From assembly GCA_964595575.1 (NCBI GenBank), contig CAZQRA010000010.1, positions 4,902 to 68,901 on the forward strand: a DNA stretch of 64,000 nucleotides, read 5' to 3'. This DNA is from PALSA-612 sp964595575 (GTDB lineage Bacteria; Actinomycetota; Thermoleophilia; Gaiellales; Gaiellaceae). The notes under the pieces are model-generated. The model saw nothing but the letters and a program-made list of their open reading frames with translations. It was not told the DNA's origin and did not search any database. Both the position numbers and the translations under genes were made by a program. This document shows, piece by piece, positions 34,151 through 42,747 of the stretch (positions within the stretch are counted from its first letter, which is position 1; each line of letters begins with the position of its first letter).

Positions 34151-35226
34151 TGCGAATCGCGGTCGACGTCTCTCCCCTCTCCCACCCTCGCTCTGGGATC
34201 GGCACCTACCTCCGCGGCTCCCTGGCCGGGCTCGTGGAGGCGGCGGCAGGACGGCACCAGGTGGTCGCCTTCGCCCCCACCAGCCCCCAGGGGCTTCGGG
34301 CCATCCCCGAGGCTCTGGCCGGGATCCCGGTCGAGCTTCGGCTCCGCTTTCTCCCCTTCGCCCACGCCTGGCGCCAGGCCTGGAGCAGGATCGGCTATCC
34401 CCCAATCGAGCGCTTCCTCGGCCCCATCGACGTCCTCCACTTCTCCGACTGGATGTACCCGCCCCAGAGGGCGGGGGTGCGGGCGACGACGGTTCACGAC
34501 CTGGTGCCGATCCGCTTTCCCCAGTGGGTGCAGGGGCGCACCCGGCGCATGCACACGGCCAAGTACCGCAACGCCGCCCGCACCTGCCACCTGATCTTCG
34601 TCAACTCGGAGTTCACCAAGCGCGAGGTGGTGGAGCTTCTGGGGGTGCCCGAGGAGCGGGTGCGGGTCGCCCTCCCCGGCGTGGACGAGCGGTTCAGGCC
34701 GGACGGGGAGCGGGCCTCGCTGGGAAAGCCCTACCTCCTCAGCGTCTCCACCCTGGAGCCGAGGAAGAACCTGGGAGCCCTGGTCGAGGCCTACCGGCTG
34801 CTCGGGCGGGACGACCTCCTGCTGGCGGTGGCTGGGCAGCCGGGGTGGGGGGAGCAGCCCGCGCTCGACCATCCCGGGATCGTGCGCCTGGGGTACGTGG
34901 ACGACGAGGAGCTGGCCCGCCTGTACCGGGGGGCGGCGGTGTTCGTGTACCCCTCCCGGTTCGAGGGCTTCGGCCTGCCCGTGCTCGAGGCCATGGCCTG
35001 CGGCGTCCCCGTCGTGTGCTCCAGCCACCCTTCCCTGAACGAGGCCTGCGGCCGGGCGGCCGTGCGGGCAGACCCCCAGCGTCCCCAGGAGCTCGCGTCC
35101 GCGATCGAGCGGGCGCTGAGGGAGCGGGAGGCCCTGGTCGGGCGCGGCTTCGAGCACGCCGCCCGCTTCTCCTGGCTCGAGACGGGGAGGGCTCTTCTCC
35201 GCGGCTACGAGGAGGCGCTCGCGTGA
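34150..35226 (+). CDS. Glycosyltransferase family 4 (GT-B), first of three tandem paralogues
   Basis: The 358-residue protein has VDVSPLSHPRSGIGTYLRG, TVHDLVPIRFPQWVQG, FVNSEFTKREVVELLGVPEERVRV, LLSVSTLEPRKNLGALVEAY and YPSRFEGFGLPVLEAMACGVPVVCS. These blocks recur in the next two genes, giving a tandem triplet. The GTG shares a base with the previous stop (TAGTG). Mannosyltransferase-like; substrate unknown. Confidence 0.9.
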   Translation: MRIAVDVSPLSHPRSGIGTYLRGSLAGLVEAAAGRHQVVAFAPTSPQGLRAIPEALAGIPVELRLRFLPFAHAWRQAWSRIGYPPIERFLGPIDVLHFSDWMYPPQRAGVRATTVHDLVPIRFPQWVQGRTRRMHTAKYRNAARTCHLIFVNSEFTKREVVELLGVPEERVRVALPGVDERFRPDGERASLGKPYLLSVSTLEPRKNLGALVEAYRLLGRDDLLLAVAGQPGWGEQPALDHPGIVRLGYVDDEELARLYRGAAVFVYPSRFEGFGLPVLEAMACGVPVVCSSHPSLNEACGRAAVRADPQRPQELASAIERALREREALVGRGFEHAARFSWLETGRALLRGYEEALA

Positions 35227-36251
35227 GCGGGAGGCGAGCTTCGCGAGCGGCGCTGCGAGTAGGGCTGGACACCTCGCCCCTCGAGCAGACCCGGGCCGGC
35301 ACCGCCCGCCACGTCGCACGGCTTCTCCAGCTGTCCCCGGAAGAGGGGGTCGAGGTGGTGCCCGTCTGCTTCCCAGGGCGCCGGCGGACGGCCACCGTGT
35401 GCCGAGACGCCCTCTGGTACCCCCTCGTCCTGCCTCGCAGGGCAGGCCGCCTGGGCATCGACCTTCTCCACTGCCCCACCTTCCGGGGGCCGCTTGCCCC
35501 CCCGCCGGTGCCGCTGGTGGTGACCGTCCACGACCTCGCCGTCCTGCGCCACCCGGAGACGTTCAACCTCTGGACGCGGCGCTACAGCCGCTACTGCGTG
35601 CCTCGGGTGGTGCGGGCAGCGAGCCTCGTCATCGCCGTGTCCGAGTTCACCAAGGGCGAGGTGGTAGAGCTCCTCGGTCTCCCCGAGGAGAAGGTGCGCG
35701 TGATCCCGAACGGCGTGGGGGAGCCCTTCGCTCCCCACGGCCCCGCCGAGACCGGAGAGTACGTCCTGGCGGTGGGCACGCTGGAGCCGCGCAAGAACCT
35801 GTCCCGGCTGGCGGAAGCGACCCGGCGGCTGGGGGTGGAGCTACGCGTCGTCGGCGCTCGCGGCTGGGGCCGGGTGGACGCGGGCGGCCCCGGCGTCCGC
35901 CTCTTGGGCGAGGTGCCCGACCGCCGCCTGGCCGAGCTCTACCGGGGCGCCCTCTGCCTCGCCTACCCCTCCCTGTACGAGGGGTTCGGGCTGCCCGTCT
36001 TGGAGGCGATGGCCTGCGGAACGCCGGTCGTCACCGGCGCCGGCGGGGCCCCGGCGGAGGTGGCGGGAGGAGCGGCGGTGCTCGTCGATCCCCTCGACCC
36101 AGCCTCGATCGCGAGCGGGATCGAGGCGGCGATCGGCCGCCGGGAGGAGCTTCGTCGGCTGGGCATAGAGCGGGCCAAGCGCTTCTCCTGGGAGGAGATG
36201 GCCAGGAGGACGGTGGAGGTCTACCGGGAGGCGATGGCATGGGCCGGGTAG
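35223..36251 (+). CDS. Glycosyltransferase family 4 (GT-B), second of three tandem paralogues
   Basis: The 342-residue product starts at a GTG overlapping the previous stop. It shows VGLDTSPLEQTRAGTARHVARLL, TVHDLAVLRHPETFN, AVSEFTKGEVVELLGLPEEKVRVIPNG, LAVGTLEPRKNLSRLAEATR and YPSLYEGFGLPVLEAMACGTPVVTG. It closely parallels the gene upstream. The 13-base overlap with the next gene implies coupled translation. Confidence 0.9.
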   Translation: MSGRRASRAALRVGLDTSPLEQTRAGTARHVARLLQLSPEEGVEVVPVCFPGRRRTATVCRDALWYPLVLPRRAGRLGIDLLHCPTFRGPLAPPPVPLVVTVHDLAVLRHPETFNLWTRRYSRYCVPRVVRAASLVIAVSEFTKGEVVELLGLPEEKVRVIPNGVGEPFAPHGPAETGEYVLAVGTLEPRKNLSRLAEATRRLGVELRVVGARGWGRVDAGGPGVRLLGEVPDRRLAELYRGALCLAYPSLYEGFGLPVLEAMACGTPVVTGAGGAPAEVAGGAAVLVDPLDPASIASGIEAAIGRREELRRLGIERAKRFSWEEMARRTVEVYREAMAWAG

Positions 36252-37285
36252 CGTTGGGCGACAGCCGTCCCCTGGTCGTGGTCGATGCCGACGTCCTGGG
36301 GCGGAGGCGGACGGGGGACGAGACGTACGTGGAGAACCTCCTGCGGGCTCTTGCCTCCCTGGTCGAGGGGGAGCTGCGGTTGGCCGCCCTCACCCGTCGG
36401 CCCGAGCTCGTCCCCGACGGCGTCCGCCCGGTGGTGGTGCCGACGCGCCTCCAGGAGGCGCGCATGGCGGTATCGGTGCCACGGGCGCTCGCCCGCCTAG
36501 CGCCCAGCCTCGTCCACTTCCAGCACGCGCTGCCTTTGGTGTGCCCGTGGCCGGCGGTGGTCACCATCCACGACCTCTCCTTCGTCCGGGAGCCGCAGCT
36601 CATGCGACCCTGGGACCGGCTCCTCTTCCGCCTGGCCGTGCCCCGCGCCCTGCGGCGGGCGGCCCACGTGCTGGCCGTGTCGGAGCGCACGAAGGGCGAC
36701 CTGGTCGAGGTGTACGGGATCGCTCCTGACCGCGTCACGGTGACCCCGAACGGGGTCGATCCGGTCTTCTCGCCTGCGCCCCAGGCGGGAGGAGGCCGCT
36801 ACCTCCTGCTCGTAGGCTCGGTGGAGAGGAGAAAGAACCCTCGTGCCGCCTTGGAGGCAGCGGCCCAGGTGGGCCTTCCTCTGGTCGTGGCGGGGCCGAT
36901 CCGCGACCGGGCCTTGGCGCGCGAGCTCGTCCGGCGAGGAGCCGACCTGCGGGGCTACGTGGAGAAGAGGGAGCTGGTGGAGCTCTACCGGGGGGCGGCC
37001 TGCCTCCTCTTTCCCTCCCGGTTCGAGGGCTTCGGCCTGCCCGTGCTCGAGGCCATGGCCTGCGGCACCCCGGTCGTGGCCGCGCCCGATCCTGCCTTGC
37101 GGGAAGTGGCAGGCGAGGCGGCCGTCCTGGTGGAGCCGGAGCGCATGGCCGAAGGCGTGCGGCGCGCCCTTCGCGAGCGCGACCGCCTGGTGGCGAGCGG
37201 CCTCGAGCGGGCCCGGGGCTTCACGTGGGAGGAGACCGCTCGCCGCACGCTCGCCGTCTACCGACGCGTGCTGGCCCGGCCATGA
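36239..37285 (+). CDS. Glycosyltransferase family 4 (GT-B), third of three tandem paralogues
   Basis: The 348-residue protein has VVDADVLGRRRTGDETYVENLLRA, TIHDLSFVREPQLMRP, AVSERTKGDLVEVYGIAPDRVTVTPNG, LLVGSVERRKNPRAALEAA and FPSRFEGFGLPVLEAMACGTPVVAA. It is the most diverged of the triplet in the N-terminal acceptor domain, which suggests a changed acceptor. The ATG at 36239 lies within the previous gene. Confidence 0.9.
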   Translation: MGRVALGDSRPLVVVDADVLGRRRTGDETYVENLLRALASLVEGELRLAALTRRPELVPDGVRPVVVPTRLQEARMAVSVPRALARLAPSLVHFQHALPLVCPWPAVVTIHDLSFVREPQLMRPWDRLLFRLAVPRALRRAAHVLAVSERTKGDLVEVYGIAPDRVTVTPNGVDPVFSPAPQAGGGRYLLLVGSVERRKNPRAALEAAAQVGLPLVVAGPIRDRALARELVRRGADLRGYVEKRELVELYRGAACLLFPSRFEGFGLPVLEAMACGTPVVAAPDPALREVAGEAAVLVEPERMAEGVRRALRERDRLVASGLERARGFTWEETARRTLAVYRRVLARP

Positions 37286-38043
37286 AGGTGTCGGCGGTCG
37301 TCGTCTCCCACCGCCATCGGGCAGAGCTCTCTCGCTCGCTGCCCGCGCTCCTCCCCCAGGTGGACGAGGTGGTGGTAGTGGCCAACGTCCCCGGGAGCGC
37401 TCCCGAGGCAGGCCTCCCGGTGCGCGTGATCGAGAACGCCCGTCCCCGCGGCTTCGCCGCCAACGTCAACACCGGTATCGCCGCCACCAGCGGGGAGCTC
37501 GTCCTCGTGGCCAACCCCGACGCCGTGCCCGAGCCGGGGGCGGTGGCGGTCTTGGCCTCGTTCATGGAGCAGCACCCCCGCTGCGGGGTGGCCGGGCCCA
37601 TGCTCCTCGATCCCGACGGCTCCTGGCAGCCATCCCGGCGGCGGTTTCCCACGGTGCTGGGCACGCTCGTTCGCCGCACGCCCCTGCGCCTGCTCTTTCC
37701 CCCGCTCCGCCGCCAGCGCCACCACTACCTGCTCGACGAGCGGCCGACAGAGCCCGTGCCTGCCGACTGGATGCTGGGAGGGTTTCTCATGCTCCGCCGG
37801 ACGATGCTGGAGGAGCTGGGGGGCCTCGACGAGGGCTTTCCCTTGTACGGGGAGGACATCGACCTCTGCTACCGGGCGGCCAAGGCCGGCTGGGAGCGCT
37901 GGTACGTTCCCCAGGCGGTCGTGCGTCACCGCTGGGATCGGGTCACCGACCGTCGCTTCCTCTCCCGGCGCACGGTCTGGCACTGGCGGGGCATCCTCCG
38001 GTTCGTGCGCAAGCACCCCGAGCGACTGCGGGCGCTGCGGTGA
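37282..38043 (+). CDS. Glycosyltransferase family 2 (rhamnosyltransferase-like)
   Basis: The 253-residue GT-A protein has VSAVVVSHRHRAELSRSLPALL, IENARPRGFAANVNTGIAAT and a metal-binding VANPDAVPEPGA. The C-terminal WMLGGFLMLRRTMLEELGGLDEGFPLYGEDIDLCYRA block is characteristic of WbbL/RfbN-type transferases. The ATG overlaps the preceding stop. Rhamnosyl activity is the usual annotation for this motif set, but no rhamnose synthesis genes are in the window. Confidence 0.9.
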   Translation: MKVSAVVVSHRHRAELSRSLPALLPQVDEVVVVANVPGSAPEAGLPVRVIENARPRGFAANVNTGIAATSGELVLVANPDAVPEPGAVAVLASFMEQHPRCGVAGPMLLDPDGSWQPSRRRFPTVLGTLVRRTPLRLLFPPLRRQRHHYLLDERPTEPVPADWMLGGFLMLRRTMLEELGGLDEGFPLYGEDIDLCYRAAKAGWERWYVPQAVVRHRWDRVTDRRFLSRRTVWHWRGILRFVRKHPERLRALR

Positions 38044-38672
38044 GCACCCACGCCAAGTACGACGCGCTCGCCCGGGGCTGGAGCGAGCGGGCCTACGCCG
38101 ACCCCCGCGGCTACCTCGCCCGCCGGGCGGCTCTGGTGGTGTCGCTGGGCCCCCCGCTCGAGCCGGGAGACACGGTGCTCGACCTCGCCTGCGGCGACGG
38201 TGGGCTGGGCGAGGTACTCCTGGAGAGAGGCCTGCGCTACGTGGGAGTGGATCTCTCCCCGGCCATGGTGGAGGCAGCCCGAGAGCGGCTGGGAGGGAGA
38301 GCCGAGATCGTCCACGCCGACCTCAACGACTTCTCGCCTGCCGGCAGGGTGGCGGCGACCACCGTGTTCCGGGCCATCTACTACGCCCGCGACCGGCGCG
38401 CCTTCCTCGCCCGGGTGGCCGGCTTCACCGAGAAGAAGCTCGTGTTCGACCTCGACCCCAGGCGTTACCGGCTGGCCGAGATCCGGGACGACCTGGCTTG
38501 GGCCGGCCTCGAGCGGCTCGACCTCCACCCCTTCTTCCAGCCCCAGCGACACGCGCTCCCTCCCCCGCTCTCCATCCTCGTGCGCGCCCTGGAGCGAAGC
38601 GGGCCGCTTGCCTCGCTCCTCCTTCGCCTCCGCTTCAGCTACGTGTGCGCGGCCTCTCGGTCACGAACCTGA
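38040..38672 (+). CDS. SAM-dependent methyltransferase
   Basis: The 210-residue protein has DTVLDLACGDGGLGEVLLERGLRYVGVDLSPAMVEAA, a textbook class I SAM-binding site, and HADLNDFSPAGRV. GTG at 38040 overlaps the previous stop. The last 38 bases overlap the 3' end of the opposing GT-C gene. It probably O-methylates a sugar in the repeat unit. Confidence 0.85.
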   Translation: MSTHAKYDALARGWSERAYADPRGYLARRAALVVSLGPPLEPGDTVLDLACGDGGLGEVLLERGLRYVGVDLSPAMVEAARERLGGRAEIVHADLNDFSPAGRVAATTVFRAIYYARDRRAFLARVAGFTEKKLVFDLDPRRYRLAEIRDDLAWAGLERLDLHPFFQPQRHALPPPLSILVRALERSGPLASLLLRLRFSYVCAASRSRT

Positions 38673-40836
38673 AGCCGACCTGCGCCCCCAGCTGACGCCG
38701 GTCGCTGGAGCCGGGGTAGTCGGCGGGAGAGAAGGTGGGAGCGATGTGCACCTCCACCCGGAAGGGGGGAGGGGGCGTCGCCAGCACCAGCCGCCGGAAG
38801 CGGCCGCTGTGGATGGAGAAGCGGTGCACCGCGGTCTTTGCTCCCACGTGGGGCTGCTTGTCCTCGCCCTTGACGAGGGGGCCTATCGTGACCGTGACCA
38901 GGCCCGGCTTGTCCGGCCCCCGCCAGGCGGCCCGGGAGACGTCCACGACCACGAAGCCGGGTCGCCCGCCGGGCGTGGCGTAGCGGTTGTACGCGCTCTC
39001 CGCCCCCGTCCAGCCGTCGGCGTAGATCCCGGTACGGGCCTCGGCCAGGCGCAGGGGCCCGCGCAGGCGGTAGACGGTCCACCTACCAGAGCCAGGGGGG
39101 CGGGCGACGACGGCCCCGTCCAGCTCGATTCCCGGCTCGACCATGACGTAGCGGACACGAGGGTCGGGGTAGAGGCGCCCGTCGAGGTCGGCGAGATCGG
39201 GGGTGAGGATGGGCCCCGGCCCGGGGGCGGTGCCGTCGAGGCTCCACACCTTCCGCAGGGAGGGGTTCCAGAACTCGGTGAGCCACACGCCTAGGGCGGC
39301 CCCGGCGTCGACGTTCTGGCCCAGGTAGAGCGCCGGCTCGCCCCCGGTCACGGTATCGAGCCAGCTGAGCGGTCGGGGGAAGTGGCGGACGACGCGGCGC
39401 CCGGCGTCGGCGGAGTACTCGGCTGCGGACACCTCGCCGGCCAGGTTCCAGGCCAGGACGAGGAGGGCGGCCGTGGCCGCGAGCGCCCGCGCCGCTCGAG
39501 GCCGAGGCGAAAGGGCCCCGCCGGCGAGGACGAGGCCGAGACTTATCCCCAGCGCTGCCAGGAGCACCCAGCGGATGGTCTTCTCGTCGAAGGCGAGGTT
39601 CCGGTTTGCCATCTGCGCGATCGAGAGGCCGGGGGCGTCGGCGTAGGGCACGTTGTCGAGGGCAAGTGGGGTGGAGAGGAGGAGGTAGGCGAGGAGGCCG
39701 GCGGCGGCGATGGCGACCGGGAGCCGAGCCCGCGGTCGCTCGACCCACATGGCCGTCCCCACGAAGAGGAGCGGCACGAGGTAGATGAGGTTTCGCTCCT
39801 CGATGCGGGTGGCGAATACGGTGGAGAGGTAGGCGGCCTTGACCGCCGTGTACAGGCCGAAGACGACGATGGCAGCGACGAGCAGGGAGCGGAAGGCCCG
39901 CCGCTCCGTCGAAGGCTGCTCCCCTGGCGTAGGAACGAGGAGAGCCACGCTGGCGAGGACGGGCAGGATGCCCACCCCGATCGAGAGCGCCCCTGCTGCC
40001 CACAGGCCGTACTCGACCATGCGCCCTCGGTAGTACCCGGTGGCGACGAGCCAGCTCTCGGAGAGGTAGCCGACGAAGGCGCTGAAGAGGACGAGGGCGC
40101 CGCTGGCGAGCACGGCCGCCCCCAGCCAGTCCCGCCAGGTCCAGGCGGAGATCCAGCGCCTTCCCCGGGGCCCCGTCAGGCAGAAGACGAGCGCCGCCAG
40201 GAGGAAGACCGCAAGGAGCACCGCCAGCTCTCCCCGTACGAGCGGGGCGGCGGCGCAGGCGAGGACGGCGGGAGCGATCGTAGCCCTGGCGGGGCGCACG
40301 AGCGCCCGGAAGACGAGCAGGAAGGAGAGCGCGGCGTAGGGGTAGGCGAGGGGCTCCTCCAGGATCATGGGCGCGTAGGCGAGGGCGGGGGTAGCGGCGC
40401 TTCCGGCAGCGGCGAGGAGCGCGACCGGCCGGGAGACGAGGGCGCGGGCCAGGAGGTAGACGGGGAACGAGACCGCCGTCATCACCAGGATGCCGATCAG
40501 CTTCACCGCCCCGTAGGCGCTCTCTACCGGGCCCAGCCACCAGGCAGGGGCAAGGACGTAGGCGTACAGGGTCTGGAAGAAGTGGGGCTCGCCCCGCCGT
40601 GCCGCCGAGCCTGTATCGGCGACGGCCCGCGAGAGCTGGGTCAGCTCGAGCTCGTCGGTGAAGAGCCAGGGGGTGGGGTGGCGCCAGGCCTGCCAGGAGT
40701 AGAGGGCAGCCAGCCACACGAACACGGAGACGACAGGGAGGGCGGGGGCGAGCCGGTCTAGCCGGGTCGGGGCCGGGACGGCGGCCTCCGCTCCCCCGCC
40801 CGTCGCCCGCGCCCCCTCCCCGACCGCCGCCGTCAC
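38635..40836 (-). CDS. GT-C-like polytopic glycosyltransferase with C-terminal beta-sandwich domain
   Basis: The 733-residue protein has about eleven membrane helices. The acidic motif LFTDELELTQLSRAV (around residues 51-65) sits in the first periplasmic-side loop. The soluble C-terminal region of about 240 residues contains ARTGIYADGWTGAESAYNRYATPGG, comparable to GLYPQDTWSG in the gene at 32057. GTG at 40836 overlaps the stop of the upstream fusion gene. The two long GT-C genes flank the GT4 triplet from opposite sides on opposite strands. Confidence 0.75.
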   Translation of the reverse strand: MTAAVGEGARATGGGAEAAVPAPTRLDRLAPALPVVSVFVWLAALYSWQAWRHPTPWLFTDELELTQLSRAVADTGSAARRGEPHFFQTLYAYVLAPAWWLGPVESAYGAVKLIGILVMTAVSFPVYLLARALVSRPVALLAAAGSAATPALAYAPMILEEPLAYPYAALSFLLVFRALVRPARATIAPAVLACAAAPLVRGELAVLLAVFLLAALVFCLTGPRGRRWISAWTWRDWLGAAVLASGALVLFSAFVGYLSESWLVATGYYRGRMVEYGLWAAGALSIGVGILPVLASVALLVPTPGEQPSTERRAFRSLLVAAIVVFGLYTAVKAAYLSTVFATRIEERNLIYLVPLLFVGTAMWVERPRARLPVAIAAAGLLAYLLLSTPLALDNVPYADAPGLSIAQMANRNLAFDEKTIRWVLLAALGISLGLVLAGGALSPRPRAARALAATAALLVLAWNLAGEVSAAEYSADAGRRVVRHFPRPLSWLDTVTGGEPALYLGQNVDAGAALGVWLTEFWNPSLRKVWSLDGTAPGPGPILTPDLADLDGRLYPDPRVRYVMVEPGIELDGAVVARPPGSGRWTVYRLRGPLRLAEARTGIYADGWTGAESAYNRYATPGGRPGFVVVDVSRAAWRGPDKPGLVTVTIGPLVKGEDKQPHVGAKTAVHRFSIHSGRFRRLVLATPPPPFRVEVHIAPTFSPADYPGSSDRRQLGAQVGFRFVTERPRTRS

Positions 40837-42644
40837 TCGGCCCGGGCTCCCATGGCCACCAGGGGGTCGAGGTCGACGTGGCGACGCACGAACCGGCAGG
40901 GGACGCCGGCCTCCTCGCAGCCGCGGACGACCGCGTCCAGCCGCTCTCGGCCTGCGTCGGGGATGGTGACGAGCACGACGTCGGGACGCGAGCGGGCAAG
41001 GGCGGCTCCGATCTCGTCCAGGCCGCCGAGGACCGGCACCCCCTGGAGACGGCGCCGGCGCAGCCGGGGATCGTCGTCGACGAACCCCACCACTCGCTCG
41101 CCGGCGGTCTCCCGCAGCTCGCGGAGGAGGCTGCGGCCTCCCTTGCCGGCCCCGACGATGAGGACGCGCCGAGCCCGGGAGCGGTCGCGGAGGACGGCCA
41201 AGGCACGGAAGAACGCCCGCTCGCCGAACCGGGAGGCTCCCACGAGGGCGGTGGCGAGCAGGGCGTCGACGGCGTAGATACGGGCGGGAAAGTCCCCGAG
41301 CGGCCGTCCCATGGCCAGCACCACCGCCACCGTGAGGGCCTCGGAGACGACCACGGCGGCCACGACGGCCGCCGCCTCCCGGGCTCCGGCGAACCGCCAC
41401 ACCCCGCTGTAGAGGCCGGCGGGAATGAAGGTCAGGTACCGGGTGGCGAGGAGGACGGGGAGGGAGGAGAGGAAGATGTGCCTCTGGTAGGCGGTGCCGC
41501 TTCCCTCGACGAAGAGGAGGTAGGAGGCGGTGAAGGAGGCAGAGACGAGGGCAAAGTCCACCGCCATCTCGGCCAGCCGGCGGGGGGCGAGCAGGATCGT
41601 CCGCAGCCGGACGGCCCGGCCCGAGGAGGCGATCCCCTCGTCGATGTCGGTGAGGAAGCCGGCGAGCTGGACGAGCAGGGCGAAGGTGACGAGGACCCCC
41701 ACCGTGGCCACCCAGCTATTGTCGAGCCCGGAGTAGGCGAGGCTGCTTCCCCCCAAGCCGGCGGCGATAGCGGCCAGAAGGAGCACGGTCGCCTTCTCCG
41801 AGATGCCGCTCCGCACCAGCCGGTGGGAGGCGTGGTCGCGGCCCCCTCGGTGGACGGGGCGGCCCTCCACCAGACGGACGGCGGTGACGAGGGCGGTGTC
41901 GAGGATAGGGACGGCGAGGACGAGCAGGGGGAGGATGAGCGTGGCCACGGTCGTCTCCGCCACCTTCCAGCTTGTCGCCAGGCCGAGGGCAGCGAGCACC
42001 AGTCCCAACGTCTGGCTCCCGGAGTCGCCCATGAACACCGCCGCCGGCCGCCGGGGCCGGAAGTTGAAGGGGAGGAAGCCGAGGAGGGCCAGGGCCAGCG
42101 ACAGCGACACAGCGAGGAGGAGGGGGTCGGGGTGGACGGTGACCGCGTCCAGGGCGAAGAACCCGGCCGCGATCACGGCCAGCGTCCCCGCCAGGCCGTC
42201 CATGTTGTCGAGCAGGTTGAAGGCGTTGGTGATGCCCACCAGCCACAGGAGGCCGAGGGCGGTGGCGGCGACCTCGTTCTCCACGATCTGGACGCGGATC
42301 CCGGAGGCGAGGACGAGCCCGGCCGCCGCCGTCTGGCCTGCCAGCTTGAGCGCCGGGGAGAGGGGGCGGAGGTCGTCGACGAGTCCGAGCAGGAACACGA
42401 GGAAGGCTCCGCCCAGGATGCCCGCGAGCTCCCATGTAGGCTCGAGCCCGACGAGCAGAGAGAGCCCCACCCCGCAGGCGAAGCCGAGGAAGATGCCTGC
42501 CCCGCCCAGGGCCGGAGTCGAGCGCCGGTGCCAGCGGTCGCGGGAGGGAGTGGCCACGACCGCCCGGCGAAGGGGGGAGCGCAGCACGGCCAGGATGACC
42601 AGCGCAGCCACCGGCGCGGCCGCGAGGGTGGGCACGGCGGTCAT
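40833..42644 (-). CDS. Fusion of WecA-like phosphoglycosyl transferase with a CapD-type N-terminal region
   Basis: Residues 1-330 form a polyprenyl-phosphate N-acetylhexosamine-1-phosphate transferase. Its landmarks are GLVDDLRPL (D90-D91), NAFNLLDNMDGLAG (142-153), FMGDSGSQ (204-211) and the histidine-rich GGRDHASHRL (267-276). Residues 355-475 add about four more membrane helices, and 490-600 form a Rossmann-like domain (RVLIVGAGKGGRSLLREL). That is the architecture of the N-terminal half of CapD-type polysaccharide proteins, but the catalytic dehydratase half is absent. It would start glycan synthesis by loading a HexNAc-phosphate on undecaprenyl phosphate. Confidence 0.85.
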   Translation of the reverse strand: MTAVPTLAAAPVAALVILAVLRSPLRRAVVATPSRDRWHRRSTPALGGAGIFLGFACGVGLSLLVGLEPTWELAGILGGAFLVFLLGLVDDLRPLSPALKLAGQTAAAGLVLASGIRVQIVENEVAATALGLLWLVGITNAFNLLDNMDGLAGTLAVIAAGFFALDAVTVHPDPLLLAVSLSLALALLGFLPFNFRPRRPAAVFMGDSGSQTLGLVLAALGLATSWKVAETTVATLILPLLVLAVPILDTALVTAVRLVEGRPVHRGGRDHASHRLVRSGISEKATVLLLAAIAAGLGGSSLAYSGLDNSWVATVGVLVTFALLVQLAGFLTDIDEGIASSGRAVRLRTILLAPRRLAEMAVDFALVSASFTASYLLFVEGSGTAYQRHIFLSSLPVLLATRYLTFIPAGLYSGVWRFAGAREAAAVVAAVVVSEALTVAVVLAMGRPLGDFPARIYAVDALLATALVGASRFGERAFFRALAVLRDRSRARRVLIVGAGKGGRSLLRELRETAGERVVGFVDDDPRLRRRRLQGVPVLGGLDEIGAALARSRPDVVLVTIPDAGRERLDAVVRGCEEAGVPCRFVRRHVDLDPLVAMGARAE

Positions 42645-42676
42645 CCTGCCGCGCTCCGGGTGCTGTCGAGCGGCAC
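42641..42676 (-). CDS. Possible 11-residue upstream ORF coupled to the WecA fusion gene
   Basis: GTG at 42676 opens an 11-codon frame (VPLDSTRSAAG) whose TGA stop overlaps the ATG of the downstream gene (ATGA). It is eight bases from a TACGCT box, so the mRNA may start at this codon. The main ATG has no convincing Shine-Dalgarno, so termination-reinitiation from this frame could deliver ribosomes. It is short and could be chance. Confidence 0.35.
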   Translation of the reverse strand: MPLDSTRSAAG

Positions 42677-42684
42677 GGCCAGGA

Positions 42685-42690
42685 AGCGTA
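42685..42690 (-). promoter_or_regulatory. -10 box upstream of the WecA fusion gene
   Basis: On the minus strand TACGCT lies eight bases before the GTG of the small upstream ORF. The adjacent bases 42690-42735 are noticeably less GC-rich than the surroundings, as expected for a promoter region. Confidence 0.5.
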
Positions 42691-42747
42691 CTGAAGGCCT
42701 GTTAAGCACGTGTTTGGCAGTCTTGGGATAGAGACTAGGGAGAGAGG

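Noticed and set aside
39382..42731. Long plus-strand open frames (459 and 617 codons) opposite the GT-C and WecA-fusion genes
   Set aside because: Their products lack any motif and are rich in Glu/Gly/Asp/Arg, mirroring the codon pattern of the real minus-strand genes.
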